This document shows positions 55,758 through 64,000 of a stretch of DNA of 64,000 nt, in pieces. Made by a program: the position numbers and the translations under genes. The DNA lies in contig NZ_CP100756.1 in NCBI RefSeq assembly GCF_024266705.1, forward strand, positions 2,666,001-2,730,000, given 5' to 3'. The stretch is from Natrinema gelatinilyticum. GTDB lineage: Archaea > Halobacteriota > Halobacteria > Halobacteriales > Natrialbaceae. Below the pieces are notes generated by a model. The model saw nothing but the letters and a program-made list of their open reading frames with translations, made no database searches and was not told where the DNA came from. Within the stretch, counting starts at the first letter, position 1. Each line of letters starts with the position of its first letter.

Positions 55758-55957
55758 TCCAGTGAACTCGTGCGATGGGGTACTCGTAACCGACCGACGC
55801 CGTGGCCGATGGCGACCAATGTACTCGTCGCCTCGAGGGTTCGACCAATTGTAATGCGGTGACAAAAGACGGATCGTCGCACTGCCTGACGGGTGACAGT
55901 GATCGTTTCGGCACAGCGGACCGTTTTGATAGCCGTCCGGGCTGTTCGATCCCCGAT

Positions 55958-56013
55958 CAGCGGTATGGGGGTTCAAACGGGTACCAGTACAGCGGTATGT
56001 GGGACCAAACGGT
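55958..56013 (+). repeat. Two 24-bp direct repeats 32 bp apart, upstream of the flippase
   Basis: cagcggtatgggggttcaaa (55958 on) and cagcggtatgtgggaccaaa (55990 on) share 20 of 24 positions. The 32-bp spacing is three helical turns. They lie about 200-250 bp upstream of the flippase start. The rest of 55758-56384 contains no gene I can support. Confidence 0.65.
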
Positions 56014-56384
56014 GGGAAAGGGATCGGTACGCGTGATCGGAGGGCTCCTGACACACACCCACCGTGGATTCGAAACGGCTGGCCACGGGTGAGCGGAACG
56101 GGAACACGACTGGTCGCGAGTGAACGCGGTATCCGACGAACGCGATACCGAACGGACGAACGGAGGGAAGCGCCTCGGAATCACACCCCGTGGCATCCAC
56201 TTTGACCACCTATAAACGGACCAGCGGGCGGTCGCTCGGTCAACGAGCCCGAGTTTGTGAGACCGCGTCATCGAACCGCATGTTGGATCGAAACGCCGGC
56301 AGAATACGGATTGCAGGTGACACGACCGTTCCGGATCGTGGATGGCGATACCGTTCGGCGGGTGGGAGATCGACTCGAGACGAG

Positions 56385-57137
56385 TTAGAGATACGAGGCG
56401 TCCCACCGAGTCGCTTTCCGGCGATTGCCGCAGTTGTTACACTCGATTCGCCCCATCGCGTCCATCGCGTTGTCGATCGAGTCGCAGTTCCCGCACAACC
56501 AGGCGTAGCGATCATGTCGGTCCGTCGATCGGTAGACCGTGTAAAACGGTGATTTCGTTCCACGAGCGGCCTCGCCGTAACTCACGTAAATCGTCTCGTC
56601 GTCGACCGTCATTTCGTCGATTGCGCCCCAGCTGCCGTCGTCCTCGTGGTCGCTTTCGACGTAGATGTTCTCGGTAAACGTCTCGTCGCCGATCTCGACC
56701 TCGCGCTGACCGGCCTGCTCGAAGCCGTGGTCCCGGTAGAACTGGTTGCCTCCCTCGTTGTCCGCAAGCACGAAACACTGGATCTCCGATGCTCCTTCCT
56801 CGAGTAACGCTTCACGGGTTCGAACGAGCAGTCTGACGCCGGTTCCGGCGTCGCGGTGATCCGGATGGATGTGTAGCCACAGGAGGTGGCCAGTGGTAGC
56901 TTGCTGGCCCACCAGTTCGCTCTGGGAGAAGCCGCCGATCTCGCCGTCCCGTTCGACGACCAGAAAGAGGACGCGATCGTCCGCGAGGTCGTCGGCGAAC
57001 GAATCGCCGTACCACTGGTCGACCGCGTCGTCGATGGTGTCCTCGTCGAGGAATGCGGTGTAGGTCGAGTTGAGTGACTCGTGTGCGATCGATCGAATCG
57101 CGTCGGCGTCGGAGTCGGTTGCCTCGCGAATTTCCAT
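56385..57137 (-). CDS. GNAT acetyltransferase with C-terminal zinc ribbon (DUF5816)
   Basis: 250 residues from ATG 57137 (MEIREATDSDADAIRS). The GNAT domain is about 1-160, with motif A LWLHIHPDHRDAGTGVRLLV and motif B ADNEGGNQFYRDHGFEQAG. The C-terminal part (about 170-250) has DETIYVSYGEAARGTKSPFY and the four-Cys ribbon WLCGNCDSI ... RIECNNCGNRRK, matching the haloarchaeal DUF5816 domain. The ribbon may direct the acetyltransferase to a protein or nucleic-acid target. It is divergent from the desuccinylase-like gene. Confidence 0.88.
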   Translation of the reverse strand: MEIREATDSDADAIRSIAHESLNSTYTAFLDEDTIDDAVDQWYGDSFADDLADDRVLFLVVERDGEIGGFSQSELVGQQATTGHLLWLHIHPDHRDAGTGVRLLVRTREALLEEGASEIQCFVLADNEGGNQFYRDHGFEQAGQREVEIGDETFTENIYVESDHEDDGSWGAIDEMTVDDETIYVSYGEAARGTKSPFYTVYRSTDRHDRYAWLCGNCDSIDNAMDAMGRIECNNCGNRRKATRWDASYL

Positions 57138-57299
57138 GGGTGCCCGTACTCGGGCCAGATACAAAACGTATGCCCACAGTCACAGATTCTGCCTGACGTT
57201 GTTCGAGGGAATCTGGTTTTATCCGGAAAGAACGACACGGAACGCTGTCGAAGCGGATGAAGGGGGAAGATTCACGTTACTACCCCCGGAGAACGTCAT

Positions 57300-58406
57300 A
57301 TGAGCGACGACGCTGCGGCGACCGAACCTCCCGACGAACCACGGGGTACCGATCAGATGGAGGACGCGTTCACGTACAACGGCGGCCGGGTCGACCCAGG
57401 CGAATCGGCGAACATTCGCTACGGTATCAGCGAGACGTATCTCGGGGACCCGGTCAGGATTCCCGTTACGGTTATCAACGGCGAACAGCCCGGCCCGACG
57501 GTCTTTCTCTCGGCGGCGGCCCACGGCGACGAACTCAACGGAATCGAAGTCGTTCGCGAGGTGGCTCACGACTGGGATCATTCCGTTCTCCACGGAACGT
57601 TAGTCTGTCTACCCGTGATGAACGTTCCCGGGTTCATCGCCCAGGAACGGTATCTGCCAATCTACGACCGTGACCTGAACCGATCGTTTCCCGGTCGGGA
57701 AGGATCGACGAGCGCCAGACGGATGGCAAACCAGATATACACGAATTTCATCGAGCCGTGCGATATCGGAGTCGATTTCCATACGTCCACGCGCGGCCGG
57801 ACGAACATGCTTCACGTCCGAGCGAACATGGAACGCCCGGACGTCGCCAGACTCGCCAATGCGTTCAGCTCGAACGTAATTATCGCGGGAGAGGGCCCAT
57901 CGGGAACGCTTCGACGTGAGGCGACGGAGGCCGACATCCCGACGATTACCGTCGAGATGGGCGAAGCACATCGGTTCCAGCGGCGATTGATCGACCGCGC
58001 ACTCACCGGCGTCGCCAGCGTCCTCGCCGAGTTCGGCCTCCACCGGGACTCGTCGGTTCACTGGCCTGGTTGGCGAACCGTCATCGACACCGACGACGAG
58101 AAAACCTGGCTTCGTGCGGACGCGGGCGGCATCGTCGACATGAAACGTGGCCGCGGCGCGCTCGTCGAAGAGGGCGAAGTTATCTGTGCCATTACCAATC
58201 CGTTCAAAGAAGAAGAGGACATCGTCACCGTCGAGGCTCCCTTCACCGGCCTCATCGTTGGCGTCCTCGAGAATCCGGTCGTCTACCCGGGGAACCCGCT
58301 CTGTCACCTCGTCGGCCTCTCGCCGGACACGCTCACCGCTCTCGAGCGCGAGCGCACGACGAAGACGTCCCGTTCCAATCTTCGGCGCCAAGAGGCTGAA
58401 GACTGA
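57300..58406 (+). CDS. Succinylglutamate desuccinylase/aspartoacylase-family deacylase
   Basis: 368 residues. Zinc ligands are His and Glu in SAAAHGDELNG (about 64-74) and His in VDFHTSTRGRTNM; the arginine segment is YDRDLNRSFPG, and the catalytic Glu is in ITVEMGEAHRF. The C-terminal ~90 residues form a beta-barrel (ADAGGIVDMKRGRGALVEEG). Members remove acyl or amino-acid groups. Its position about 3.1 kb from the RimK/RimB fusion resembles ligase/protease/deacylase clusters, so it may reverse that modification. Confidence 0.86.
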   Translation: MSDDAAATEPPDEPRGTDQMEDAFTYNGGRVDPGESANIRYGISETYLGDPVRIPVTVINGEQPGPTVFLSAAAHGDELNGIEVVREVAHDWDHSVLHGTLVCLPVMNVPGFIAQERYLPIYDRDLNRSFPGREGSTSARRMANQIYTNFIEPCDIGVDFHTSTRGRTNMLHVRANMERPDVARLANAFSSNVIIAGEGPSGTLRREATEADIPTITVEMGEAHRFQRRLIDRALTGVASVLAEFGLHRDSSVHWPGWRTVIDTDDEKTWLRADAGGIVDMKRGRGALVEEGEVICAITNPFKEEEDIVTVEAPFTGLIVGVLENPVVYPGNPLCHLVGLSPDTLTALERERTTKTSRSNLRRQEAED

Positions 58407-58587
58407 ACAGACGGACCGTGGTACGGTCACACGTCCGACAGGACGTTCTGGAATCCTTCAGGCGGACGGTCTCGAATCGTCCGATGGGAAGGTTCCGGTT
58501 CGGGCCAGAAGATCTATGACAAAACGTACTCGTTTCTGTAGTTAGTTTCACCGACGCGACGCGGATACGGGGCGATAAAAGTAACTT

Positions 58588-58593
58588 CTATAC
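58588..58593 (+). promoter_or_regulatory. TATA-like element for sdhCDBA
   Basis: ctatac is centred about 32 nt upstream of ATG 58623. An in-frame ATG 8 nt upstream (58615) meets a stop at once, so 58623 is the start. Confidence 0.35.
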
Positions 58594-58622
58594 CTCCACG
58601 GTCAAACGGTCCACATGAGCGT

Positions 58623-59048
58623 ATGAGTCAGTCTTACAATCGCGGTCTCATCGAGGATTTCGGCCGCTGGAAGGAGTTCTCGGCCGGCATGTGGGCGTGG
58701 ATTTTCCACAAGTTCACCGGGTGGGTGTTGATCGGCTACCTGTTTACCCATATCGCCGTGCTGAGTACGTCTCTCGGCGCAGCGGGGAGCGCATCGGCAA
58801 TTCAAGCAGAAACGGACGTGTACACCACGACCCTCCAGGGCCTCGAGGGGCTGTTTCTCGTCCGTCTCCTCGAGGTCGGCCTGCTCGCGGTGGCCGTCTT
58901 CCACATTTTGAACGGTCTCCGCCTGCTGATGGTCGACCTCGGCGTCGGACTCGACGCACAGGACAAGAGCTTCTACGCCTCGCTGGTGTTGACGGGTGCG
59001 ATTACCGTTGCGAGCGTGCCGACGTTCCTCTCGGGGGTGAGCCTCTGA
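58623..59048 (+). CDS. sdhC: Succinate dehydrogenase cytochrome b subunit SdhC
   Basis: 141 residues with three transmembrane helices (about 30-50, 75-100, 112-135). The start [20 protein letters not shown] and the His in [17 protein letters not shown], a haem-ligand candidate, fit archaeal SdhC. It anchors the SdhAB catalytic unit to the membrane and helps pass electrons to menaquinone. Its TGA overlaps sdhD ATG by one base. Confidence 0.93.
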   Translation: MSQSYNRGLIEDFGRWKEFSAGMWAWIFHKFTGWVLIGYLFTHIAVLSTSLGAAGSASAIQAETDVYTTTLQGLEGLFLVRLLEVGLLAVAVFHILNGLRLLMVDLGVGLDAQDKSFYASLVLTGAITVASVPTFLSGVSL

Positions 59049-59413
59049 TGGCGGAACGGTATTCCTCGTTCACGCCAGGCGGTACCGGCTGGTTCCTCCA
59101 GCGGATCACCGCGGCATTTCTGGTCGTCGTCCTCGCCTTTCACTTCTTCTTGCTTCACTTCGTCAACCACGCGTACGAAGTAACCTTCATGGGGACGCAG
59201 GCCCGAATGGATAACGTCGGTTACTTCCTCACGATGGTGCTGTTCCTGATCACCGCCGCGTTCCACGGCGTCAACGGCGTCTACAACGCGCTGGTCAATC
59301 AGGGGCTCCAGGGGACTCAAAAGAAAGTTGTGCTGGCGGTGCTGGTCGTCGCGGCCCTCGCACTCGTCGCACAGGGAACCTACGTCGCACTCACGATGGC
59401 GGGGATGATCTAA
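59048..59413 (+). CDS. sdhD: Succinate dehydrogenase membrane anchor SdhD
   Basis: 121 residues from ATG 59048, coupled to sdhC as TGATG. Three transmembrane helices are visible; a His in FLLHFVNHAYEV and one in LITAAFHGVNGVYNAL are haem-ligand candidates. The upstream part of the open frame lies in sdhC and is not used. Confidence 0.93.
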   Translation: MAERYSSFTPGGTGWFLQRITAAFLVVVLAFHFFLLHFVNHAYEVTFMGTQARMDNVGYFLTMVLFLITAAFHGVNGVYNALVNQGLQGTQKKVVLAVLVVAALALVAQGTYVALTMAGMI

Positions 59414-59414
59414 T

Positions 59415-60284
59415 ATGAGTACGCAACAAGTCGAACCGGAAAGTCAGGAAGCACCGGAAGACCCGGCGATGAAAGGCGCTGAGTCGCCGGCCGCAGAAAA
59501 ACAGAAAGAAGATGAGGCGATCGACCAGACGACGGCCGACGCCTCCGAACTCGAGGGGGAGACGGCACACATCAAGGTGTTCCGATACGATCCCGAAGTC
59601 GAAGCGAAACAGGAACCTCGCTTCGACGACTTCCACGTCCCCTTCGAGAAGGGGATGACCGTCCTCGACGCAGTCATGTACGCCCGCGACGAGTACGATT
59701 CGTCGCTGACGTTCCGTCACTCCTGTCGACAGGCAGTCTGTGGCTCCGACGCGTTCTTTGTTAACGGGACGCAGCGACTGGGCTGTAAGACCCAGATCGC
59801 CGACCTGGAGCAGCCGATTCGCATCGAGCCGCTCCCACATCAGGAGGTCGTCAAGGACCTGGTCGTCGACATGGACCACTTCTACGACCAGATGCACACC
59901 GTCGAACCGTATTTCCAGCAGGAAGACCTCCCAGAGGGCGAACTCGAGGAACAGCGACAGTCCCGCGAGAACCGCGAGAAGGTCAAGATGTCCACGCGCT
60001 GTATCTGGTGTGGCGCGTGTATGTCCTCGTGTAACATCGCTGCCGGGGACAACGAGTATCTGGGCCCCGCGGCGATTAACAAGGCCTACCGGTTCGCGAT
60101 GGATGAACGCGAAGACGAGGAGATCAAAGAGCACCGACTCCGCATTCTCGAGCAGGAACACGGCGTCTGGCGGTGTCAGACCCAGTTCTCCTGTACCGAG
60201 GTATGTCCGAAAGACATTCCGCTCACCGAGCATATTCAGGAGCTCAAGCGGGAGGCAGTCAAGAAAAACCTGAAGTTCTGGTAA
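59415..60284 (+). CDS. sdhB: Succinate dehydrogenase iron-sulfur subunit SdhB
   Basis: 289 residues with an acidic N-terminal extension of about 50 residues. The 2Fe-2S ligands are Cys104, Cys109, Asp112 and Cys124 (HSCRQAVCGSDAFF ... LGCKT); the Asp ligand matches E. coli SdhB. The 4Fe-4S/3Fe-4S ligands are Cys196, 199, 202, 206 (CIWCGACMSSC) and Cys254/260/264 (CQTQFSCTEVCPKDIPL). It passes electrons from SdhA to the membrane anchor. One base separates it from sdhD. Confidence 0.96.
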   Translation: MSTQQVEPESQEAPEDPAMKGAESPAAEKQKEDEAIDQTTADASELEGETAHIKVFRYDPEVEAKQEPRFDDFHVPFEKGMTVLDAVMYARDEYDSSLTFRHSCRQAVCGSDAFFVNGTQRLGCKTQIADLEQPIRIEPLPHQEVVKDLVVDMDHFYDQMHTVEPYFQQEDLPEGELEEQRQSRENREKVKMSTRCIWCGACMSSCNIAAGDNEYLGPAAINKAYRFAMDEREDEEIKEHRLRILEQEHGVWRCQTQFSCTEVCPKDIPLTEHIQELKREAVKKNLKFW

Positions 60285-60286
60285 TC

Positions 60287-62125
60287 ATGTACGAACACGA
60301 CGTTATCGTAGTCGGCGCAGGCGGCGCTGGCCTCCGGGCCGCGATCGCAGCACACGAAGCCGGAGCGGACGTGGCACTCGTCACGAAACTCCACCCGGTC
60401 CGCAGCCACACCGGCGCGGCAGAAGGCGGAATCAACGCCGCACTTCAGGAGGGCGACGACTGGGAACTCCACGCCTACGACACGATGAAAGGGTCGGACT
60501 ACCTCGGCGACGCGCCGGCGGTCGAGACCCTCGCCAAGAACTCTCCCGAGGAGACCATCAACCTCGAGCACTGGGGGATGCCGTTCTCCCGCGAGGACGA
60601 CGGTCGGGTCTCACAGCGTCCATTCGGCGGGCTTTCATACCCGCGGACCACCTACGCCGGTGCCGAAACGGGCCATCACCTGCTGCACGTCATGTACGAG
60701 CAGGTCGTCAAGCGCGGCATTCAGGTCTACGACGAGTGGTACGTCATGAACCTCGCGACGACCGACGAACCCGATCCGAACGACCGCACGTGTCACGGCG
60801 TCGTCGCCTACGACATCCAGTCCGGCAACATCGAGGGCTTCAAGGCGACCGGCGGGGTCGTCCTCGCGAGCGGCGGTCCCGGTCAGGCGTTCGATCACAC
60901 CACCAATGCCGTCTCATGTACTGGCGACGGCCACGCGATGGCGTATCGTGTAGGCGTACCACTCGAGGACATGGAATTCATTCAGTTCCATCCCACATCG
61001 TTGCCGTCGACCGGCGTCCTCATCTCCGAGGGTGTCCGCGGGGAAGGCGGCATCCTCTACAACAACGAGGGCGAGCGGTTCATGTTCGAGCACGGCTACG
61101 CCAACAACTCCGGCGAACTCGCCTCTCGTGACGTCGTCGCCCGCGCCGAACTCACCGAAGTCAACGAAGGGCGCGGCGTCAACGACGAGTACGTCCATCT
61201 CGACATGCGCCACCTCGGCGAGGAGCGAATCATAGACCGTCTCGAAAACATTCTCCACCTCGCGGAGGACTTCGAGGGTGTCGACGGCCTCGTCGAGCCG
61301 ATGCCAGTCAAACCCGGTCAGCACTACGCGATGGGCGGCATCGAGGTCGACGAGAACGGGCAGACTTGTGTCGGCGGACTCTACGCTGCCGGCGAGTGTG
61401 CCTGCGTCTCAGTCCACGGCGGGAACCGCCTCGGCGGGAACGCCTTGCCGGAACTCATCGTCTTCGGGAAGCGTGCGGGCCGTCACGCCGCCGGCGACGA
61501 ACTGGGCGAGCCTACAATCAAAACCGGTTACGGTGACGACGTCGAGGACGAAACCGACACCGAACTGCCGGTCGCCCCCGGCGAAGCGGGACTGGACACG
61601 ACCGGCGGTGTCGCCGCGGACGGCGGGGTTACCGCCGACGCAGAGAGTATCCTCGAACGCACCGTCGAATCGACTCGCGAGCGAGTCGAGTACCTGATGG
61701 ACAAAGACGACGGCGTTCAGCACGCGGAGATCCGCGCGAAACTCCAGCGAGCGATGACCGACTACGTGAACGTCTTCCGCACCGGCGACGGAGTCAGGAA
61801 GGCGCTGCGGATCATCCGCGAGTGCCGCGAGGAGTACCAGGACGTGTACGTCGACGATCCGTCGCGAACGTTCAACACCGACCTCCAGCAGACGTTCGAG
61901 ACGCGCAACCTGATCGACGTCGCCGAGACGATTGCGCTCGGCGCACTCGTTCGCAACGAATTCCGTGGGGCCCATTGGCGTCAAGAGAACCAGGTCCGCG
62001 ACGACGAGAACTGGCTCAAACACACACTCATCTCGTGGGACGACGGCGCTCCCTCGATTTTCTACCGTCCGGTCATCCTCGAGGGCGAGAACAAGACCTA
62101 CGAACCGAAAGAGCGTAGTTACTGA
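60287..62125 (+). CDS. sdhA: Succinate dehydrogenase flavoprotein subunit SdhA
   Basis: 612 residues from ATG 60287 (MYEHDVIVVGAGGAGLRAA). FAD is probably attached covalently at His41 in VRSHTGAAEGGIN. Substrate-site segments are FIQFHPTSLPSTGVLISEG and VRGEGGILYNNEGERFM; catalytic Arg in SRDVVARAELTEV and the HGGNRLGGNALPEL motif follow. A low-complexity insert rich in Gly, Thr and Asp lies near 415-450. It oxidises succinate to fumarate in the TCA cycle. It ends the sdhCDBA operon. Confidence 0.97.
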   Translation: MYEHDVIVVGAGGAGLRAAIAAHEAGADVALVTKLHPVRSHTGAAEGGINAALQEGDDWELHAYDTMKGSDYLGDAPAVETLAKNSPEETINLEHWGMPFSREDDGRVSQRPFGGLSYPRTTYAGAETGHHLLHVMYEQVVKRGIQVYDEWYVMNLATTDEPDPNDRTCHGVVAYDIQSGNIEGFKATGGVVLASGGPGQAFDHTTNAVSCTGDGHAMAYRVGVPLEDMEFIQFHPTSLPSTGVLISEGVRGEGGILYNNEGERFMFEHGYANNSGELASRDVVARAELTEVNEGRGVNDEYVHLDMRHLGEERIIDRLENILHLAEDFEGVDGLVEPMPVKPGQHYAMGGIEVDENGQTCVGGLYAAGECACVSVHGGNRLGGNALPELIVFGKRAGRHAAGDELGEPTIKTGYGDDVEDETDTELPVAPGEAGLDTTGGVAADGGVTADAESILERTVESTRERVEYLMDKDDGVQHAEIRAKLQRAMTDYVNVFRTGDGVRKALRIIRECREEYQDVYVDDPSRTFNTDLQQTFETRNLIDVAETIALGALVRNEFRGAHWRQENQVRDDENWLKHTLISWDDGAPSIFYRPVILEGENKTYEPKERSY

Positions 62126-62290
62126 CGGGTCGGCCGCGGCGTCGGCATTTTCGGATTCGTCTTCACCTACTTGCCACGCGTCGCTCACGCCCAATTAGTT
62201 TCCACGTCTCACTCACTGGTATATACGGACGAAACTGCATTGGACGGCGGTTCGACTTCATCATCGCTCTTCTACAGTAGTACAGCGAAA

Positions 62291-62316
62291 GTGCCTCGGG
62301 GCGTGCCCCGTGGTAC
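62291..62316. other. Stem-loop between sdhA and the regulator gene
   Basis: gtgcctcggggc (62291-62302) pairs with gccccgtggtac (62305-62316) with a 2-nt loop, one G-U and one mismatch. It lies 165 nt after sdhA. No T-run follows. The rest of 62126-62455 has no supported gene. Confidence 0.4.
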
Positions 62317-62455
62317 TTCACATCGAACACGGCCACTACGACAATCGCCTATACCTGAAATCCCCGCTCGGATGATTCTCTTCCGCCGTCGACGTCCGTC
62401 TGGTGACCGACGACTCGAATCTCGACAATCGAGAAAGTCGATCTATTCACGATAT

Positions 62456-62493
62456 TTCGACAATTGTTGAAGAAGACATTTATTATTGTCGAA
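62456..62493 (+). promoter_or_regulatory. Promoter with candidate operator for the winged-helix gene
   Basis: Inverted repeats ttcgacaat (62456-62464) and attgtcgaa (62485-62493) flank a TATA-like attta-tatt region (62478-62487), with centres 29 bp apart. A third copy of tcgacaat is at 62422-62429. Predicted transcription starts near ATG 62510. Autoregulation by the product is likely by analogy with other small HTH proteins. Confidence 0.5.
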
Positions 62494-62509
62494 ACAGATG
62501 GGATCGAGT

Positions 62510-62731
62510 ATGGTCTCGACAACGACGGGTCTTGACGTATCACTTCCAACGGAACTCGATTCCGCTCGAGCGAAACTGGTGTACCTGTATCTCGCGGCCA
62601 GTGATGGTGCGACCGCTGAAGACCTCTGTACCGACCTCGCTGTCACGAAAGGTGCGGTCCTCTCGATCACGGGCACGCTACGGGAACGGGGATACCTCGA
62701 GCGGACGGACGGACGATACGAACTCGTCTGA
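62510..62731 (+). CDS. Small winged-helix (MarR/TrmB-like) transcription regulator
   Basis: 73 residues from ATG 62510 (MVSTTTGLDVSLPTELDSA); upstream in-frame ATGs at 62486 and 62498 are too close to the TATA region. The helix-turn-helix is GATAEDLCTDLAVTKGAVLS, with a wing at LRERGYLERTDGRYELV. It is a minimal DNA-binding domain with no effector domain. Downstream is the convergent FIST gene. Confidence 0.8.
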   Translation: MVSTTTGLDVSLPTELDSARAKLVYLYLAASDGATAEDLCTDLAVTKGAVLSITGTLRERGYLERTDGRYELV

Positions 62732-62866
62732 TCACCGAACGCGCTCGAGACGGATTCCAAGGGGAACGCCCGTCTTGGATCGGTCTACGGCATCGCGAAC
62801 GTGATCGGCGATGGACCGATTAGAAACGAGTCGCGACAGCCGGCGGACGGAGCGATGGACCCCCCG

Positions 62867-64000
62867 TTACTTCGGAAGCAGCATGATGACGGACGTGGTG
62901 TTGTGGTAGCCACTCATCTGGCCACGCTCCATGCAGAGTTCCCCGTAGGTCTCGAATCCGCTGAAGGGGACTCCCAGCTCGTCATCGATCGCACTGACGG
63001 CATCGTCGAACTCGTCGCCGAGGATGATCGAACGACACGCGCAGTCGTAGACGAACCCACCGGCCACGTCACCGGCGGCGTTTCGAATCGCGGCCCGTGC
63101 CGTGTCACGAGCAGACACGATCTGATCGTCTGGCGGACTGTGCATCACCCGCAACACGATTCCTTCGGGGACGCCGACGGGGAAGTCGAGCGGTCCCGCT
63201 TTCGAGAGTGTCAGGCCGGGCCAGCGTATCTTGTACCCGTCGTTGATCGCCCCGTACCCTTCTTCGATACCGAATTCGAACTCAGTCAATAGCCTGAGCA
63301 GTTCCTGACTGTCCTCTTCGACGGCTTCGAAGTCGATGGTTCGGCCCGTCTCGGCGAGGTACGATTCGACCGCTTCGCGCCAGGCTTCGAACGCGGGTTT
63401 TCCATCGATTTCGATGACTTGGCCACCATCGGATTTCGTGACCGTCATCGGTTCGGAAATCGGCGAGTGACCGTGATCGACGGTGATCGTCATCGGCTCT
63501 TTGGAGGCCATGAGTGCGATGACGACGGAATCGGTCGCAATCGTGTCGTCGTGAAAGACGTGCGTCGCGTTCATCGCCAGGTCGTCACCCGCCGACCCGC
63601 CAACGAAGCTGACATCGTGACCGAGGTTTCGCTGTGTAACGAGTGCGATTTGATCGCTGACGCCGGCCAACCCGTCGTGGAGGTTGATCGCCGATAGATG
63701 TGGATAGCCCTCGACCGACGACGGGAGATCCGTTACCGCCTGATTGATCGCATCTGCAGCCCCCTCGGAGACGTCGGTTCCGAGTCCCGTAAAAAATTTG
63801 ATCGTGTCGCTGGCGACGAGCGAAACCGCGACGCTCCCTTCTAACACTGCCTGCTCGGTGAACTCTCCTGCGGACGACGCACCGATTAGCTCTGGGGTGT
63901 CTCCAATCACGTCGCGGATTCCGGCCAGAACGGCCTCGTATTCGTATTCTGGCGAACAAAAGACCTGACAGAAGTCGACACGATCCGTCCCCAACGCCTC
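62867..64000 (-). CDS. FIST-domain sensory protein (5' end outside window)
   Basis: The frame remains open to the right edge (…EALGTDRVDFCQVFCSPEYE), so the start lies beyond 64000. Residues visible cover a FIST_N domain (LIGASSAGEFTEQAVLEGSV, FVGGSAGDDLAM) and a FIST_C domain (GKPAFEAWREAVESYL ... GGFVYDCACRSIILGDEFDD). FIST domains are thought to bind small ligands such as amino acids and feed two-component or chemotaxis systems. The C-terminus is complete, ending VIMLLPK. Confidence 0.9.
   Translation of the reverse strand, partial: EALGTDRVDFCQVFCSPEYEYEAVLAGIRDVIGDTPELIGASSAGEFTEQAVLEGSVAVSLVASDTIKFFTGLGTDVSEGAADAINQAVTDLPSSVEGYPHLSAINLHDGLAGVSDQIALVTQRNLGHDVSFVGGSAGDDLAMNATHVFHDDTIATDSVVIALMASKEPMTITVDHGHSPISEPMTVTKSDGGQVIEIDGKPAFEAWREAVESYLAETGRTIDFEAVEEDSQELLRLLTEFEFGIEEGYGAINDGYKIRWPGLTLSKAGPLDFPVGVPEGIVLRVMHSPPDDQIVSARDTARAAIRNAAGDVAGGFVYDCACRSIILGDEFDDAVSAIDDELGVPFSGFETYGELCMERGQMSGYHNTTSVIMLLPK

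Noticed and set aside
56055..56406. Upstream extension of the flippase frame and overlapping minus-strand frames
   Set aside because: The flippase family starts at MNREDHIVHG (55757); the extra residues are Arg/Pro/Ser-rich with no similarity.
62171..62470. 99-codon plus-strand frame between sdhA and the winged-helix gene
   Set aside because: Ser/Arg-rich, crosses the stem-loop and the operator region, and has no similarity I recognise.

Overview
The window is GC-rich haloarchaeal chromosome (class Halobacteria). The evidence is acidic, Asp/Glu-rich proteins, archaeal TATA-type promoters about 26-30 bp upstream of apparently leaderless starts, GTP cyclohydrolase III, a HalX response regulator, bat/HTH-10 regulators, IS1341-type TnpB, and a complete methylaspartate-cycle cluster. 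The cycle points to one of the lineages that use it for acetyl-CoA assimilation. Natrialbaceae is my inference, not a proof.

Layout. 1-4.1 kb: housekeeping genes (Mrp/NBP35 ATPase, uracil-DNA glycosylase, a GT-A-like protein) and tRNA-Ser(UGA). 4.3-5.7 kb: an orphan TnpB-element right end followed by an intact tnpB element inserted exactly at the stop codon of the beta-methylmalyl-CoA lyase gene. 5.7-12.4 kb: the methylaspartate cycle, with mamA-mamB-mal-mch-lyase on the minus strand and mct divergent. 12.5-20.1 kb: NhaP-type antiporter, membrane protein, decayed histidine kinase, DUF5785 protein, GTP cyclohydrolase III, CBS protein, phosphoglycerate kinase, acetyltransferase and tRNA-Thr(UGU). 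20.1-24 kb: a graveyard next to tRNA-Thr with plasmid/provirus-type fragments, a TFB remnant, an intact IS5-type transposase and a broken inverted second copy. An 11-bp copy of the tRNA 3' end lies at its far edge.

24-43.7 kb: HTTM membrane protein, universal stress protein, acyl-CoA ligase plus enoyl-CoA hydratase, dCTP deaminase/dUTPase-like protein, O-methyltransferase, two related small membrane proteins, an MscS/TM-helix protein, a creatininase-family protein (ArfB candidate), NikR, a cupin, two acyl-CoA dehydrogenases, a histidine kinase/HalX regulator pair and a HAD/ECH fusion. Together these give much of a beta-oxidation set. 43.9-47.5 kb: an IS110-family element, then an eroded transposase, a broken bat/HTH-10 regulator and a gutted heavy-metal P-type ATPase. 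47.7-64 kb: a flavoprotein related to aspartate oxidase/fumarate reductase, AlkA-type glycosylase, KatG, a RimK-like ligase fused to a RimB-like protease domain, a flippase, a GNAT/zinc-ribbon protein, a succinylglutamate desuccinylase-like protein, sdhCDBA, a small winged-helix regulator with a candidate operator, and a FIST-domain protein cut by the window end.

Metabolic logic: fatty acids go through CoA ligase, acyl-CoA dehydrogenases, hydratase and HAD to acetyl-CoA. The methylaspartate cycle then makes glyoxylate and propionyl-CoA for anaplerosis, and Sdh serves the TCA segment shared with it. Not seen here are the cycle's glutamate dehydrogenase, propionyl-CoA carboxylase and malate synthase.

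I do not claim a wholly new system. The most interesting items are the two RNA-guided-type mobile elements with their structured non-coding ends, the ligase/protease/deacylase neighbourhood, and the co-decayed metal-resistance locus.
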